A stretch of DNA of 64,000 bases from an uncultured Bacteroidota bacterium (GTDB lineage Bacteria > Bacteroidota > Bacteroidia > B-17B0 > Aurantibacillaceae), in assembly GCA_937873155.1 (NCBI GenBank), contig CALMVZ010000012.1, positions 350,333 through 414,332 of the forward strand, written 5' to 3'. Numbering within the stretch: position 1 is the stretch's first letter; each line of letters begins with the position of its first letter. Below the pieces are notes generated by a model. It did no database searches, had not been told where the DNA came from, and saw only the letters and a list, made by a program, of their open reading frames with translations. Below are positions 1 through 10,700 of the stretch, piece after piece. A program made the translations under genes and the position numbers.

Positions 1-98
1 CCGCAAGGATTAGCTTCTTCAGGACTTCCATCAGCATATTGCGCTTGCATTTTTAAGACTAAAGCTGAAAAAATAAATATGTAATTTCTTAACCGCAT
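1..98 (-). CDS. 5' end of a secreted protein (partial)
   Basis: An ATG at 98 on the minus strand opens a frame that runs without a stop to the window edge (32 codons). The N-terminus is a short basic start followed by a hydrophobic stretch and an MQAQ-type signal peptidase I site, typical of exported Bacteroidota proteins. The following residues (DGSPEEANPCG) are not diagnostic. It is divergent from the T9SS cargo at 269. The function cannot be told from this fragment. Confidence 0.6.
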   Translation of the reverse strand, partial: MRLRNYIFIFSALVLKMQAQYADGSPEEANPC

Positions 99-242
99 CT
101 AAACCTATAATATTTGAAAAAAGAAAAGGTTACATATAAGTTTTGAACCCAAATCAGGTTTGCTTTACAATTTTGGACCAAAAAAGGGTCGGAAATTGGC
201 TGTTTTGTTCAAAAAACCCGCCTTCTGTTAAATCGTTTTAGT

Positions 243-250
243 TATCTTTA
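243..250 (+). promoter_or_regulatory. Putative -7 element
   Basis: TATCTTTA matches the Bacteroidota -7 consensus TAnnTTTG at 7 of 8 positions (5 of the 6 fixed bases) and lies 18 bases before the ATG at 269. No convincing TTTG -33 element is seen at the usual spacing, so this is a weak call. Confidence 0.3.
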
Positions 251-268
251 CTTTAAATATCAACTGAA

Positions 269-3200
269 ATGAAAAAATTATCGATTCTTTTTCTCTCTTT
301 TTTAAGCTTAAATACCTTTTCACAATCGATCGGCGACACCATCGTTGTAAAAACCTTGAAATACGGCAGCACAACCCGGGACACTGCAATACAATTTCCA
401 ACGAGTGCGCTCACTTACGAAAAAATTATCATGCGCTATAACATGCGTTGTAAGAATGGATTGATCTCGACCTCATCCAACAAAAATTTAGGTTGCGGCG
501 AATGGGACTATTCCTGCAATACATACATCGCCGATTCAACTCGAATAGAAGTTGAACCTTTAACAACTCCGAGTCATATCATTTCGAATTTCACAGGGAC
601 GGTTTTTCCTTACACCACCCTTCAGCCTTTCGATTATTATAACTATGCCCAAACTTCAGTTACTTTAAATAGTATCATTTCAGAAACACAATTTACAGTC
701 GGAACAGGAAGTGCTCCGGCACCCAATGTTTTAAAAACGAACGAAAGATCCGGGCGTTCATTCCTGCTATATACCGCTGCAGAACTAACAGCCGCTGGAT
801 TTACTGCAGGTAATATCCACGGTTTGATCTTGGATGTAGCTAATGCAGGTGGTGTAGCTAACTTTTTAAATATGGGAATTCAACATACAACTTTAACAGC
901 CCTTACAGCAGAATCAGGTACGCTGACAGGATTCACCAATGTTTACAATTCCAATCACACTTTTGTAAATGGGAATAACCGTATTCAATTTCACACACCT
1001 TTTAACTGGAATGGCACTTCCAACATTATTATCGATTGTTCATTTACTAATTCAGGTCCCGGCACAGCAATTATTTTTAATGGTGTAACAACAACTTCGG
1101 CTAATGCGATCTATGCAAATAATAATTACGCGGTAGATTTAGAATGCGACGGACATATTAATATCAATTCTTCATTCTTAAATACGATCACAGGATCGCT
1201 GACAGTTTCTTTCTGGGCTTACGGAAATAAGAACATGATGCCGGCAAATACTTCTATTCTTTATGGCTGGGCAACAAATCCAAACGACCGAAACTTAAAT
1301 ATACATTTACCATGGAGTGATAACAATGTTTATTTTGATTGCGGCTTTAGTGCAGGAGGGTTTGACCGCCAGAATAAAGTTTCAACTGCAGTTAACCAGG
1401 GCGGACAATGGAATCACTGGGTCTTCACAAAAAATACAGGCTCAGCCTGGATGAGGATTTATTTAAATGGGGCATTGTGGTCGATAGCCGGTGGAAAATC
1501 AAAACCAATTTCATTAATGAATTTGATATTAGGTAAGGACGCCTCGTTGAGTAATAATTACAAAGGAAAAGTGAACGGGCTTACGATCTGGAATAAAGAA
1601 TTTGCTTTAGCAGACATTAAATCTTTGATGAATGTTCCGATCACAGCCTCTCACCCATTCTATTCGAACTTACTTGCCTATTACAAAATGGATGAAGGTA
1701 CCGGTTCAATTGTAAATGACGCGAAAAATTCTGTTACGTCTAACGGAACAAATATATTATGGTCGTTCGACAGGGGAAATAAATTGAACAGGATGTTCTA
1801 TGAAACTACAGTAAAACCAAACATCGTTCTTCTCCAGGGAAACTATTCTTTGACGACGAATACGATCACAGTTAAAGATTCAATCGGAAGAGGGCCTAAC
1901 ACTGTTCAGCAATTCTCGGTAACAAACAATGCAACGGTTACGCCTTTTGTAAACGATGCTATCGTTTTAGCTTCCACATCAACTAATTTATATAATGCAT
2001 CCCCGATCAATGTTTACAATGGCGATACAGGTGTACTAACAGGTACGATCGCTTCCACACCAACGGGCACGATCACTATTACAAACTTAAGTTATAACAA
2101 ACGTCATCCTTATTACATCGAGCTAATGTCGTTCGTTACACCATATGGTATTGGCTTAGATCTTGGAATGAATGGCAAGACCTGGTATTTTGATATGAGT
2201 GATTATGCACCATTATTAAAAGGAAAGAAAAGATTTTTAATGACGCTTGGCGGAGAGTGGCAGGAAAATATGGATATTGATTTTTTATTTATTGTAGGTA
2301 CACCACCAAGAACGGTACTTGAGTCACATCAATTATGGCAGGGTGGAGCTCGTTGGGGCGGCTCATCGATCGGCAGTATTACTTCCGATACAAGGTTTAG
2401 TGTACAAACTTATACATCACTAAGTGCTGCCAAAGAATTTAAAATGCGCTCAACAATTACCGGTCATGGCGCTGAAGGCGAATTCCATCAGAATGGCGGA
2501 TTGGTAAATCATTACTTTAATATTAACGGCGGCCCGAATGAATTCAGCTGGCAGATCACACGTTTATGCGGAGCTAATCCTATCTACCCCCAGGGAGGAA
2601 CATGGGTTTACGACAGGCAAGGTTGGTGTCCGGGTGAATACTCTTTATTAAAAGAATATGATGTGACCCCTTACATTGTGCCCGGATCAACCCTTACTTT
2701 GGATTACAATACTTCAAATCCTGCCATTCCGAGCGGTGATTACCGTTATATTGCAGCTCATCAGCTGATCAGTTACGGAGCGCCAAATCATAATTTAGAT
2801 GTTGGATTAGTTGACGTGCAAAAGCCAAGTGATAAAGTTGTTTACTCGCGTGAAAATCCAATGTGTGCTAAACCAATTATTGTTGTACAGAATACAGGTT
2901 CTGTAACCTTGACTTCGATCGATATAGATTATTGGATGAATAATACCTCAACAAAACAATCATATCAATGGAATGGAAGTTTAACATCAATGGATACAGC
3001 GATCATCACTTTACCGATCGGATCATTATGGCAAAATGGTTTAGCTGCAAGCAACAACAGATTTTTTGTTGAATTGAAAAAAGCGAACAATAGTGTAGAT
3101 AATTATTCTTACAACAACAAATATTCTTACCCGATCAATTTACCGGATATTCTTACAGATTCTATTACAGTAGAGTTTAAGACAAATAACATTCCGTCTG

Positions 3201-3745
3201 AAAATTCTTACAAATTGGTGGATGCCAATGGGAATACTGTCATTGGAGCGAGTGCTTTAATTGCAGCGAATACCCTTTACACAGATAATTATATTCTGAA
3301 CGGCTGTTATAAACTAATGGTTGAAGATACAGGTGAAGACGGGCTTCAATGGTGGGCAAGCTCAGCTCAAGGCGCCGGTTATGTCCAGTTAAAAAATCCG
3401 CAGGGCGCTGTTATAAAAACTTTCAATCCAGATTTCGGAAAACGGTTCGAATATAGTTTCAGTACAAGATCTTCTCCTTTAGTATTAACAGTTAACCAAA
3501 ATGAATTATCAAATTCAGTCCACCTCTACCCTAACCCTGCGCATGATAAATTTGAAATAACTATACAGAATACAGAGAATGTAAAAATAAATATTACTGA
3601 TATGTTAGGAAGAACCTTTGATCTGCCTCATACCACTTTAAAAGATAAAATTGTATTCGACAGTTCATTATTAAAAGCGGGAGTTTATTTAGTGCAGATC
3701 ACCAAAGATAATTCCACTGCTACAAAGAAACTGATCATTGACTAA
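269..3745 (+). CDS. PNGase F-like secreted protein with LamG domain and T9SS sorting domain
   Basis: A secreted 1158-residue protein with a signal peptide ending near TFSQS. Residues about 25-130 resemble the N-terminal domain of peptide-N-glycosidase F, including a CGEWDY motif (about 76-81) whose Asp aligns with the catalytic region of that family. Residues about 285-455 look like a LamG/concanavalin-A-like lectin fold. Residues about 640-830 resemble the PNGase F C-terminal domain: GHGAEGEF, then CGANPIYPQGGTWVYDRQGW. The C-terminus (VHLYPNPAHDKFEI onward) is a type A T9SS sorting domain, so the protein is probably anchored at or released from the cell surface. Family knowledge suggests deglycosylation of glycoproteins, but catalytic activity is not proven. 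The lectin domain sits between the two PNGase-like halves. Confidence 0.8.
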   Translation: MKKLSILFLSFLSLNTFSQSIGDTIVVKTLKYGSTTRDTAIQFPTSALTYEKIIMRYNMRCKNGLISTSSNKNLGCGEWDYSCNTYIADSTRIEVEPLTTPSHIISNFTGTVFPYTTLQPFDYYNYAQTSVTLNSIISETQFTVGTGSAPAPNVLKTNERSGRSFLLYTAAELTAAGFTAGNIHGLILDVANAGGVANFLNMGIQHTTLTALTAESGTLTGFTNVYNSNHTFVNGNNRIQFHTPFNWNGTSNIIIDCSFTNSGPGTAIIFNGVTTTSANAIYANNNYAVDLECDGHININSSFLNTITGSLTVSFWAYGNKNMMPANTSILYGWATNPNDRNLNIHLPWSDNNVYFDCGFSAGGFDRQNKVSTAVNQGGQWNHWVFTKNTGSAWMRIYLNGALWSIAGGKSKPISLMNLILGKDASLSNNYKGKVNGLTIWNKEFALADIKSLMNVPITASHPFYSNLLAYYKMDEGTGSIVNDAKNSVTSNGTNILWSFDRGNKLNRMFYETTVKPNIVLLQGNYSLTTNTITVKDSIGRGPNTVQQFSVTNNATVTPFVNDAIVLASTSTNLYNASPINVYNGDTGVLTGTIASTPTGTITITNLSYNKRHPYYIELMSFVTPYGIGLDLGMNGKTWYFDMSDYAPLLKGKKRFLMTLGGEWQENMDIDFLFIVGTPPRTVLESHQLWQGGARWGGSSIGSITSDTRFSVQTYTSLSAAKEFKMRSTITGHGAEGEFHQNGGLVNHYFNINGGPNEFSWQITRLCGANPIYPQGGTWVYDRQGWCPGEYSLLKEYDVTPYIVPGSTLTLDYNTSNPAIPSGDYRYIAAHQLISYGAPNHNLDVGLVDVQKPSDKVVYSRENPMCAKPIIVVQNTGSVTLTSIDIDYWMNNTSTKQSYQWNGSLTSMDTAIITLPIGSLWQNGLAASNNRFFVELKKANNSVDNYSYNNKYSYPINLPDILTDSITVEFKTNNIPSENSYKLVDANGNTVIGASALIAANTLYTDNYILNGCYKLMVEDTGEDGLQWWASSAQGAGYVQLKNPQGAVIKTFNPDFGKRFEYSFSTRSSPLVLTVNQNELSNSVHLYPNPAHDKFEITIQNTENVKINITDMLGRTFDLPHTTLKDKIVFDSSLLKAGVYLVQITKDNSTATKKLIID

Positions 3746-3763
3746 TGTGAAGTAAACCAAAAC

Positions 3764-3798
3764 AAAAAAGCCGCAAATGTAAAACTCGCGGCTTTTTT
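3764..3798. terminator. Bidirectional intrinsic terminator
   Basis: A perfect 11-bp stem (AAAAAAGCCGC with GCGGCTTTTTT) and 13-nt loop lie between two convergent genes. A-run and T-run flanks on the two sides suit termination of both the PNGase-like gene and accD. Confidence 0.85.
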
Positions 3799-3804
3799 AT
3801 TCTT

Positions 3805-4650
3805 TTAATTTCTTAGCATCTTCAGGATATTCGCTAACTTATCTTTCAATTCAGTACGCGGAATGATCTTATCAAGGAAGCCATGTTCTAATACGAACTC
3901 AGCTGTTTGAAACCCTTTCGGAAGATCTTTACCAATAGTTTCTTTTACAACTCGCGGACCTGCAAATCCAATTAAAGATTCCGGTTCAGCAATATTAAGA
4001 TCACCTAACATAGCATAACTGGCAGTTACACCACCGGTGGTCGGATCAGTTAATAAGGAGATATAAGGAATTTTATGCTGTGCTAATTGAGAAAGTTTCG
4101 CTGATGTTTTTGCCATCTGCATTAAAGAGAATGCAGCTTCCATCATTCGCGCTCCACCCGATTTTGAAATGATCAGTAAAGGTGCTTTTGTTTTGATACA
4201 GAAATCGATCGACCTTGCAATTTTTTCTCCAACCACAGAACCCATTGATCCCCCGATGAAACTAAAGTCCATACAACAGATCACAAGATCTTCACCATTC
4301 ACTTTTCCGTAAGCACTACGTAAAGCGTCATTCAATCCTGACTTTTTTACTGAATCAGTTAAACGGTCAGTATATTTTTTTGTGTCAGAGAATTCTAAAG
4401 GATCACCGCTGACTAAATTCTCGTGTAATTCAGTGAACTGGTTATTATCAAATAAAACCTCGAAATATTCTTTGCTTCCTAAACGCTGATGATTACCACA
4501 ATCGATACAAACGTATTTATTAGCCTGATGATCGGCTGCTGTGTGAATTTTTTTACAAGACGGACATTTATACCACAAACCTTCAGGAGTTTCTTTTTTC
4601 TCTTTGGTACTTGTAGTGATCCCTTCTTTTAATCTCTTAAACCAACCCAT
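3805..4650 (-). CDS. accD: Acetyl-CoA carboxylase carboxyltransferase subunit beta
   Basis: AccD pairs with AccA to transfer CO2 from carboxybiotin to acetyl-CoA, giving malonyl-CoA for fatty-acid synthesis in the cytoplasm. A four-Cys zinc ribbon (CPSC...CIDC) near the N-terminus is followed by the crotonase-fold carboxyltransferase core with the SGGARMMEA loop. I place the start at 4650 ([10 protein letters not shown]), which matches the usual AccD N-terminus. An in-frame ATG at 4731 would add 27 low-complexity residues and overlap the fbaB stop by 8 bases. It lies downstream of fbaB, probably co-transcribed. Confidence 0.93.
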   Translation of the reverse strand: MGWFKRLKEGITTSTKEKKETPEGLWYKCPSCKKIHTAADHQANKYVCIDCGNHQRLGSKEYFEVLFDNNQFTELHENLVSGDPLEFSDTKKYTDRLTDSVKKSGLNDALRSAYGKVNGEDLVICCMDFSFIGGSMGSVVGEKIARSIDFCIKTKAPLLIISKSGGARMMEAAFSLMQMAKTSAKLSQLAQHKIPYISLLTDPTTGGVTASYAMLGDLNIAEPESLIGFAGPRVVKETIGKDLPKGFQTAEFVLEHGFLDKIIPRTELKDKLANILKMLRN

Positions 4651-4723
4651 TTCAGTTTCGTGTTTTTGGTTTCTAGTTTCTTGTTGTTGCGCGGTCGTCA
4701 TACTACCGAAGTCAGTATCTTCC

Positions 4724-5779
4724 TTATGCAATAGTTATCGATTTATCTAAATACACGTCTTGAATAGTATTCAGTAATGAAATTCCTTCTTTCAATGGTT
4801 TCTGGAATGCTTTACGTCCCGAAATCAATCCTTGTCCGCCGCCCCGTTTATTTATCACTGCTGTTGTAACTGCTTCTGCAAGATCAGATGCACCTTTACT
4901 TTCGCCGCCACTATTAATTAATCCCATACGTCCCATGAAACAATTTGCTACCTGGTAACGGCAAAGATCAATCGGATTCTCAGTAGTTAATTCAGAATAA
5001 ACTTTCGGATGTGTTTTACCGTGACCGGTTGCGTTGTATCCGCCATTCTTATCCGATAATTTTTGCTTGATGATATCAGCCTGGATCGTAACACCTAAAT
5101 GATTTGCCTGTGAAGAAAGATCGGCTGCTGTATGATAATCCACACCGTCTTTTTTAAATGCCGAGTTACGTGTATAGCACCATAAGATCGTTGCCATTCC
5201 TAATTCATGTGCACGGTCAAATGCTTTTGCAACCTCAACAATTTGGCGGCCCGATTCTGCGGAACCAAAATAAATGGTAGCTCCAACGGCAACAGCGCCC
5301 ATGTTCCATGCATCTTCAACAGTGCCGAACATGATCTGATCGAATTTATTAGGGTATGATAAAAATTCGTTATGATTTATTTTTACTATGAAAGGAATTT
5401 TGTGTGCGTATTTACGTGCTACAGAACCAAGAACTCCATAAGTTGAAGCAACTGCGTTACAACCACCTTCTATTGCTAATTTCACGATATTCTCGCTATC
5501 GAAATACATTGGGTTCGGAGCAAATGAAGCACCTGCACTGTGTTCGATACCCTGGTCAACCGGTAAAATACTCATGTAACCTGTATTTGCTAAACGGCCT
5601 GTACCATATAATTGCTGCAGGCTACGTAACACCTGAGGATTGCGGTTAGTTTGCTGGAAGATACGGTCCACAAAATCCGAGCCCGGAATATGGATGTTAT
5701 CTTTTGAAATGGTTTTACAAGTATGGTTCAATAAAGTATCGGCCTGAGCGCCTAATAATTCTTTGATATTTACCGGCAT
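4724..5779 (-). CDS. fbaB: Class I fructose-bisphosphate aldolase (DhnA/FbaB type)
   Basis: Reversible cleavage of fructose-1,6-bisphosphate to DHAP and glyceraldehyde-3-phosphate in glycolysis and gluconeogenesis. The 351-residue sequence follows the bacterial DhnA/FbaB family: LPVDQGIEH near residue 72, the ADIIKQK segment carrying the presumed Schiff-base lysine, the [14 protein letters not shown] phosphate-binding region, and the C-terminal [10 protein letters not shown] ending typical of FbaB. It is the first gene of a two-gene unit with accD. No frameshift or missing motif is seen. Confidence 0.92.
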   Translation of the reverse strand: MPVNIKELLGAQADTLLNHTCKTISKDNIHIPGSDFVDRIFQQTNRNPQVLRSLQQLYGTGRLANTGYMSILPVDQGIEHSAGASFAPNPMYFDSENIVKLAIEGGCNAVASTYGVLGSVARKYAHKIPFIVKINHNEFLSYPNKFDQIMFGTVEDAWNMGAVAVGATIYFGSAESGRQIVEVAKAFDRAHELGMATILWCYTRNSAFKKDGVDYHTAADLSSQANHLGVTIQADIIKQKLSDKNGGYNATGHGKTHPKVYSELTTENPIDLCRYQVANCFMGRMGLINSGGESKGASDLAEAVTTAVINKRGGGQGLISGRKAFQKPLKEGISLLNTIQDVYLDKSITIA

Positions 5780-5842
5780 AATTTGGTTTTTAATGAGAGG
5801 GCAAATTTAACGAAAAAAGCCCTATTGAGGGCTGTATTTAAT

Positions 5843-5874
5843 AAAAAACCCCGAAAATGTAACACTTTCGGGGT
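5843..5874 (-). terminator. Terminator of the SiaABC-like operon
   Basis: A perfect 9-bp stem (ACCCCGAAA with TTTCGGGGT) has an A-run on its left, which is a T-run for minus-strand transcripts. It sits 20 bases past the SiaC-like stop codon. Confidence 0.8.
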
Positions 5875-5894
5875 CAATATAATAAGTTGAAATA

Positions 5895-6275
5895 TTATTC
5901 GCTTACCTGTACCATTTTGAATGGCACGTTGATGATGGCCTGGTAATCTTCACCAGCCTCTAACATATCTTCATCATCTTCTTCGTAATGCCAGTTAATA
6001 ACAACTGCACTGCCATTCTTATTGATATTCTCTAATTTCTTAAATACATCTAATATACATTTAGAAGAGCTGGTGTTGAAATATTCTAACTGAATATTAA
6101 CGTTAGTTGCAGACTTAGGAGAACCTGCATACTTATCTAAAGCATCTACTAAAGGCTTGTAGAACTCTATTGAGTTTTCAGGGATAGAGCGTCCTTTAAT
6201 TTCCAATACACCGCTACCTAGATCGAAACTGATCGTTGGGGTTTTTGGAGTGCCGTCAATTGAGTATTTTTCCAT
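5895..6275 (-). CDS. SiaC family regulatory phosphoprotein (DUF1987)
   Basis: 126 residues with the SiaC/DUF1987 pattern: an N-terminal strand bearing GVLEIKGRSIPENS, then LEYFNTSSSKCILDVF, and a C-terminal WHYEEDDEDMLEAGEDY segment. Thr68 in NTSSSK is at the same position number as the phospho-accepting Thr68 described for Pseudomonas SiaC. In that system SiaB phosphorylates and the PP2C phosphatase SiaA dephosphorylates SiaC, and unphosphorylated SiaC activates the diguanylate cyclase SiaD. Here SiaB-like and SpoIIE-phosphatase genes lie upstream in the same operon, but no SiaD is nearby, so the output partner is unknown. Confidence 0.85.
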   Translation of the reverse strand: MEKYSIDGTPKTPTISFDLGSGVLEIKGRSIPENSIEFYKPLVDALDKYAGSPKSATNVNIQLEYFNTSSSKCILDVFKKLENINKNGSAVVINWHYEEDDEDMLEAGEDYQAIINVPFKMVQVSE

Positions 6276-6315
6276 AGTGTTTGTTTAATTTTATGTTCGT
6301 GTTCGTTGTAATTAC

Positions 6316-6891
6316 TTATACCGGTATTTGATTGATCTTTATATTAAGTGTAAAGAAAGAAACTTTATTATCAATTTCCAAAAAATTATACTCTAATTTT
6401 TCGCCCGTTTTTCTGGCAATATCTATCATCCCTAAACCACCCCCGCCTTTTAAAGACATTTCACCGTTATTAAGAACCTTTTTATAGTATTCCTTAAGTT
6501 CTTCCTTGCTAAGCGCGTTAACCTCATCTAAACGACCTCTAAGGCCATTCACGTTCTCGCTTAGAATATAGTTTCCTGTAGTGATCGTATAGGCATTGTT
6601 AAGTTTACCGATCATGAAAATAGCAGAACGGTTCACGTCGCCGGCTGCATCAGCTACATCATCCATGTGATGATAAAGATTTTGCAAACACTCCACTAAA
6701 ACGTTATAAACCTTTTTCTTCATCTTCGGTTCTTCCTGCATGTTATCCATTTTATTTTCCATGATCTGGAGAATGGATGTCAGGAGTTCCGACGTAATAT
6801 CCCCTTTAAATGAAAGAAGAATATTATTCTTCTCCATCTTGTCGTAGATGTTGAACGCGTCAACCATTATACTAGAGGAAATAACCGGCAT
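6316..6891 (-). CDS. SiaB family protein kinase
   Basis: 191 residues with a GHKL-like kinase layout: an N-box segment NVLVECLQNLYHH near residues 83-95 and a glycine-rich GGGGLGMIDIARK segment near 149-161. By homology it is expected to phosphorylate the SiaC-like protein encoded 40 bases downstream. It starts 7 bases after the lipoprotein stop, which supports one transcript. The start could also be the internal Met at residue 9. It resembles anti-sigma-type kinases in logic but carries no membrane segment. Confidence 0.8.
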   Translation of the reverse strand: MPVISSSIMVDAFNIYDKMEKNNILLSFKGDITSELLTSILQIMENKMDNMQEEPKMKKKVYNVLVECLQNLYHHMDDVADAAGDVNRSAIFMIGKLNNAYTITTGNYILSENVNGLRGRLDEVNALSKEELKEYYKKVLNNGEMSLKGGGGLGMIDIARKTGEKLEYNFLEIDNKVSFFTLNIKINQIPV

Positions 6892-6898
6892 CTGGATC

Positions 6899-7744
6899 TT
6901 ATTTCAATGTAAATGCTATTGTTTGTCCGTTAACTGTGAATGTTGCCTGGTTATCGCAAGCGCCGCTTCCGAAATCAACTGTACGTTTACTAAAGTCTTT
7001 TGGAGTAACTTCAACTGTACCTTTTGTAATATGTTTACAGCTTGCGGGTTTTGTAATATTAGTAATAACAACATCAAAGTCTCTTCCGTCACGGTTAGTA
7101 CCGTTAGCTGTTCCGGTTACCTGAACCTCATCATCTGATAAAGCAGGTGTGCTTTGAGTTAACACTGTAATAGTCTTATCAGATGCGTACTTAATATTCC
7201 ATCCGGATCCTGTACAAACACCATTTATGATCTTAACATTCCAGCTTTTTGTACTGACTGAGTTAGTAAGAGTTGTAACCAATATACTGTCGCAGGAATA
7301 AGTGATCAGTCCGTTAACTTTATAGTTTATCAATTTGATAATTGTTTTTGAACCTACAGTATTCGGACGTCCAATAAAACGGATCCAAAGTTTACCTGTA
7401 CGCGCAACACCATCAACATTCGCTAAAGAACAAGTCCCGTAATTGTATTCGAAAGTCGGTGGATTGGTATTAGTAAATCCTGCTGCAGAAGTATCACCGC
7501 TGATATAAGTTAACGAATCACAACCGCCGAGTACATTTGCAAGTTTTGCAGCGCTTGTACCTTTTGTTTTAATAGCTAAGTTGTTTGAAGTTGGCTGGAT
7601 CTGGGAGAACTCCTGCTCGCAGATAGAATTGTCAACTACTGACTGAGTTTCTGTGTCAACCTCTTTGGTGTCTTTCTTACATGAATAAACAAAAACCAAT
7701 GATGAAGCGATCACAAAAATCGATAGAAATTTAATTTTTTTCAT
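6899..7744 (-). CDS. Hypothetical lipoprotein in the phosphorelay operon
   Basis: Starts at the ATG at 7744 (MKKIKFLS), three codons inside the longest frame. A hydrophobic signal leads to a lipobox VYSC, followed by charged KKDTKEVD, so this is an outer-membrane or periplasmic lipoprotein of about 281 residues. The body is beta-rich, with repeated GTANGTNRDGRDF and KGTVEVTPKDFSKRTVDFG type strands and paired cysteines. I do not recognise a family. It is encoded 26 bases after the propeller/SpoIIE sensor and 7 bases before the SiaB-like kinase, so it may be a sensory partner or merely co-regulated. Confidence 0.75.
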   Translation of the reverse strand: MKKIKFLSIFVIASSLVFVYSCKKDTKEVDTETQSVVDNSICEQEFSQIQPTSNNLAIKTKGTSAAKLANVLGGCDSLTYISGDTSAAGFTNTNPPTFEYNYGTCSLANVDGVARTGKLWIRFIGRPNTVGSKTIIKLINYKVNGLITYSCDSILVTTLTNSVSTKSWNVKIINGVCTGSGWNIKYASDKTITVLTQSTPALSDDEVQVTGTANGTNRDGRDFDVVITNITKPASCKHITKGTVEVTPKDFSKRTVDFGSGACDNQATFTVNGQTIAFTLK

Positions 7745-7770
7745 GATGAACAAATATAATACTATTTTAT

Positions 7771-10700
7771 TTAAAAACGAATCCCGACCACTAAAACGTC
7801 ATCAATTTGCTCATGGTTCCCGCGCCAGTCTTCAAAAGCTTTTTCCAACTCATTTTGTTGTTCAGCCATGCTGTAAACATGAATGGCACATAAAAGGTCG
7901 TTGAACCGTTTAACCATATACTTTTTCCCCTTATCTCCTCCAAATTGATCAGCGTAACCGTCTGAATATAAGTATACTGTATCTTGTTTGTTAAGCTCCA
8001 GTTTATGAGTGGTAAAGGTCCTGTCAATATCCATTTGAGCCCCTCCAACCGAATATTTATTACCATCGATCTTCTCTAAACTTCCATCTGCTCTTACTAT
8101 AACAGCAGGCCTGAAAGCACCTGCCCATAATACTTCACCGGTCTTCTCATTTATCGAGATCATAGAAGCATCCATTCCATCATTAGTATTTACCTGATTT
8201 TGTCCTTGTTTCAATGCCTGTTGAACTCCTTTATGCAAACCATTTAATATTTTTCCAGGATCAGTTACTCCATTTTCAATCACCACCTGGTTTAAAATAT
8301 TATGGCCGATCATACTCATGAAGGCGCCCGGTACACCATGACCTGTACAATCTACAGCTGCAAATATCTTATGCCCGTTCTTATTTCCGTACCAATAAAA
8401 ATCGCCACTCACTATATCTTTTGGTTTATAAAGAATGAACATATTGGTGAATTTACTGAAGATCTGATCTTTCGCAGGAAGAATAGCTTCCTGGATCCTC
8501 TTGGCATATTCAATACTCGCAGTAATATCAGCATTTTTCTCTGCTAATTCTTTGGTGCGTTCTGCTACTTTATTCTCGAGGATCTTATTCTCGCGTTTGA
8601 TAGCGCGCGTACGCATTTGAGTATATAAAATAATTATCGCAAGACCGAGAACAGACACTATAATATAGAACCAAACTGTTTTCCAGAATGGCGGAACCAC
8701 TTTTATATAAATATAATTCGGTGTTTCATTCCAAACACCATCATCGTTAGCGGCTTTTACTTTGAAAACATAATCACCACCCGGTAATTCGGTATAAGAA
8801 ACGTAACGCACATTGGTTGGCGATGACCACTCTTTATCATAACCTTCCAGCATGTACATATATTTATTTTCCCCCGGCGAATTATAATCTAAAGCCGCTA
8901 ACTCGAACTGGAAGAAATTCTCACGCCAGCTTAATTTCAAGTATTTTTTGTAGGTGATCGTAGTGTCCGTCTCAATATCTTTCCCGCTTCGTTTATAACT
9001 AACAATATAAGCAGGTGGAAAATGACTGTTCTCTTTAATGTTCTCAGGATCGAAAATATTCACCCCCATCACACCGCCAAACACCAAACTTCCGTCCTTT
9101 AATTTTCCATAAGCTCCCTGCGAATGTTCGTTATTCAATAACCCATCTTTCTGATCGTAATTTTTGAAAGCAGAACCACCTACGTTCTCAATATTAGGAT
9201 TGAATTTCGATACACCTTTATTCGTACTCATCCAGATATTATTCAGGCTATCAGAAAGAACAGATGACACGAAATTATTCGGAAGACCATCCTTCTCAGT
9301 ATAATTACTGAATTTATTTGCGGCGATATCATATTTGCTTAAACCGTTACTTGTGGCAAACCACATATTCGATCCTTTATCTTCCAGAACTGAATAAACA
9401 ATATTCGATCCCAAAGAATTTTTCGAATCATCAAAAGCATATTTAACAATAGATTCCTTTTTATCAATATTTCCGTTCTTAATAAGACAAGCCCCTCCTC
9501 CGTCTGAACCTAACCAGATATTCCCTTTCGAATCATTATATATCGCGGTGATCTTATTACTGCTTAACCCTGATGCTTCGGTATAATTCCTGATCTCCTT
9601 TGTCCTGGTATCCATCACAAATAAGCCATCACCATACGAACCGATCCATAATTTTCCATGCTTATCCATGTATAAAGAAAGAACGGTTCCGCCCAGTTCA
9701 CTATTTAAAAACACTTCTCTTGTTCCGGAACCTTTATTGTATTTATACACCCCAACGCCCCACGTACCCATCCAGATATTTCCCTCTTTATCACCTGTCA
9801 TGGATAACACGTAATTCTCGCCGATAAGATGGCTGAAATCTTTAACAGTTTTAGTGGCGTGATTTAATGTCTTCAATGATTTTTCACCGCCGATCCACAA
9901 GTCTGTTCCATCATCATAAGCAGAGAACATCCTTTGGAATTGCTCAGAGATCTCTTTTGGAAGATTAGGAAATTTTTGAGACTGATGGAATGAAACATTC
10001 ACACCGCCTGAAAATGTTCCCAGCCAGATATTCTTTTGCTCATCAACATAAATAGTGGTGAGATAATTATCGTTGATGCTATATTTATTACTTTCTTCTT
10101 TCTTAAAGATCGTATTCTTCTCCGTTTTCAGATCTAAAATAATTCCGCCGCCTCTCGTGATAGCGAATAATTTATTCTCGATCACTTTAACCTCTTCAAT
10201 AAAATTTATATTGGTATTCTGCTCATCGAACTTGTAAACTTTTTCAATTGTAAAATTACCCGGATCTGCTTTTAAGACCCCGCCTCCGTGCGTTGCAAGA
10301 AACAATTTACCATTAACTTCTGTGATAGAATTGATCGTCTCAATATCTGTCGGATCGATCTTTAAACTCGGAGGCAATAACAGATTTATTTTCTTAAACT
10401 GGTTGTTAGCAGTTAAAACCCATAAGCCCCATCCCTCGGTTCCTACAATGATCTGCCCGTTATATTTAAATAAAAATATAACTTCTAATTTCTTGCCTGA
10501 AGAACCTATTTCCTTACTTTCTTTTGTTTTAGTGTCGAACGAAATGATCCCTTTGTCGGTACCAATTAAAACCGTTGAATTATCCTGGTTCAGGAAGCAA
10601 TTTATTTTAAGTTCCTGGGTACTGGCTTTATCAGCATTTAATTTTACACGTTCGAAAGAATCCTTAAAAGGATCATAAATATTAAAACCTGCGTTCCTTG

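Noticed and set aside
4651..4731. Longer AccD starting at 4731
   Set aside because: The added 27 residues are low complexity and outside the family; the usual N-terminus begins at 4650.
5895..7753. Classical anti-anti-sigma (SpoIIAA/RsbW) module
   Set aside because: The small proteins fit SiaB and SiaC better (NTSSSK, DUF1987 pattern) than RsbW and RsbV.
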